This document shows positions 5,713-6,167 of a DNA stretch of 6,167 nucleotides, piece after piece. Under the pieces are notes generated by a model. The model worked only from the letters and a program-made list of their open reading frames with translations, was not told the DNA's origin and searched no databases. Numbering within the stretch: the first letter of the stretch is position 1; the number at the start of each line of letters is the position of its first letter. The stretch covers positions 1 through 6,167 of the forward strand of contig JBCCZC010000358.1 in the NCBI GenBank assembly GCA_039188505.1, in the 5' to 3' direction. This stretch comes from JBCCZC01 sp039188505. Its GTDB lineage: Bacteria; Pseudomonadota; Gammaproteobacteria; Xanthomonadales; SZUA-38. Position numbers and translations under genes: made by a program.

Positions 5713-6167
5713 ATGATCGAGCCTGACGAAAAGCGCGACGTACTCTCGATTGAAGGCATGTTCTGCGCCGGGTGCGCAGCGAGCGTTGAGGCTGTGCTGG
5801 CGCGCACGCCAGGGGTCGAGGCCGCGGCCGTCAACTTCGCCGCCGACGCTGCCGTTGTGGCGTGGCGCCCGGGCGCGACCACCCTCGACACGCTCCTCGA
5901 CGCCGTCCGCCGGCTCGGCTACGAGGCGCGAGCCGTCGGTGACGGCGATGCCAATCCGGCAACCCGTGACAATGCCGCCCGCGATTTTGGCCGCCGGCTT
6001 AACTTCGCCCTCGTCTTCGCGCTCGGCTCCATGCTCCCCATGGTCGCCATGCTGTTCGGTGTTGCCGACCACCAGACGCTCCACCGCCTCGCCTGGGGCG
6101 CCGGTCTGCTGTCGCTACCGGTCATCACTTGGTGCGCCTGGCCCTTTTACCGCATGGCCTGGTCGAC
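5713..6167 (+). CDS. Heavy-metal translocating P1B-type ATPase, N-terminal part only
   Basis: The frame opens at ATG 5713 and runs off the right edge after 151 residues; the full family is usually 700-850 residues. Residues about 9-75 form a heavy-metal-associated (HMA) domain of the ferredoxin-like fold, with the metal-binding GMFCAGCAASVE motif (C18 and C21) and the late RRLGYEAR segment typical of its last strand. Two hydrophobic segments follow, about 97-117 and 126-146, matching the first two membrane helices of the family, then WPFYRMAW, the usual motif after the second helix. Such pumps export Cu(I), or sometimes Ag(I), Zn(II) or Cd(II), across the inner membrane; the GMxCxxC form is most common in copper pumps of the CopA or cytochrome-oxidase-assembly (FixI/CcoI) kind. 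The CPC ion motif and the DKTGT phosphorylation site lie beyond the window, so metal specificity is open. ATG 5713 is the first start codon after an in-frame stop at 5641; no good ribosome binding site precedes it. Confidence 0.9.
   Translation, partial: MIEPDEKRDVLSIEGMFCAGCAASVEAVLARTPGVEAAAVNFAADAAVVAWRPGATTLDTLLDAVRRLGYEARAVGDGDANPATRDNAARDFGRRLNFALVFALGSMLPMVAMLFGVADHQTLHRLAWGAGLLSLPVITWCAWPFYRMAWS

Noticed and set aside
5110..6084. Long open frame on the minus strand (324 codons)
   Set aside because: It runs antisense through the end of the receptor, the terminator, the small gene and the ATPase start. Its product has no recognisable domain, and all of these plus-strand features have strong independent support. 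Long antisense frames are expected in GC-rich DNA.

Overview
The window looks like chromosomal DNA of a high-GC Gram-negative bacterium, most likely Pseudomonadota. It carries a TonB-dependent outer-membrane receptor with a Sec signal peptide, a FadR/FCD-type GntR regulator, and coding regions strongly biased to G/C at third codon positions. I cannot name the genus. I see no mobile element, CRISPR array, rRNA or tRNA, and no sign of recent transfer.

Layout: (1) positions 1-985, minus strand: the first 328 residues of a class III (CaiB/BaiF) CoA-transferase, running off the left edge. (2) 986-1117: a short divergent control region with a good sigma70-like promoter for the transferase and two nearly identical 15-bp operator-like repeats (core TGTATACA) exactly 64 bp apart. 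(3) 1118-2026, plus strand: an HMG-CoA-lyase-superfamily enzyme, starting at GTG after a clear ribosome binding site. (4) 2023-2670: a GntR/FCD regulator whose GTG start overlaps the lyase stop (GTGA). (5) 2671-2766: a spacer holding a weaker operator-like sequence. (6) 2767-5277: an 836-residue TonB-dependent receptor, followed by a clear rho-independent terminator. (7) 5443-5643: a 66-residue protein of unknown function. (8) 5713 to the right edge: the N-terminal part of a heavy-metal P1B-type ATPase with a CxxC metal-binding domain.

How it may work together (inference): the CoA-transferase would activate a carboxylic acid to its CoA thioester, and the lyase would cleave that 3-hydroxyacyl-CoA-type product by a retro-Claisen reaction. 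The GntR regulator encoded with the lyase would sense the acid or an intermediate and control both divergent promoters through the paired operators. A class III CoA-transferase next to an HMG-CoA-lyase-like enzyme resembles the known succinyl-CoA:(R)-citramalate CoA-transferase / (R)-citramalyl-CoA lyase pair, but the substrate here is unknown. The receptor lies directly downstream and could import a related compound, although its membership in the same regulon is only weakly supported. The small protein and the metal ATPase probably belong to a separate locus beyond the terminator.
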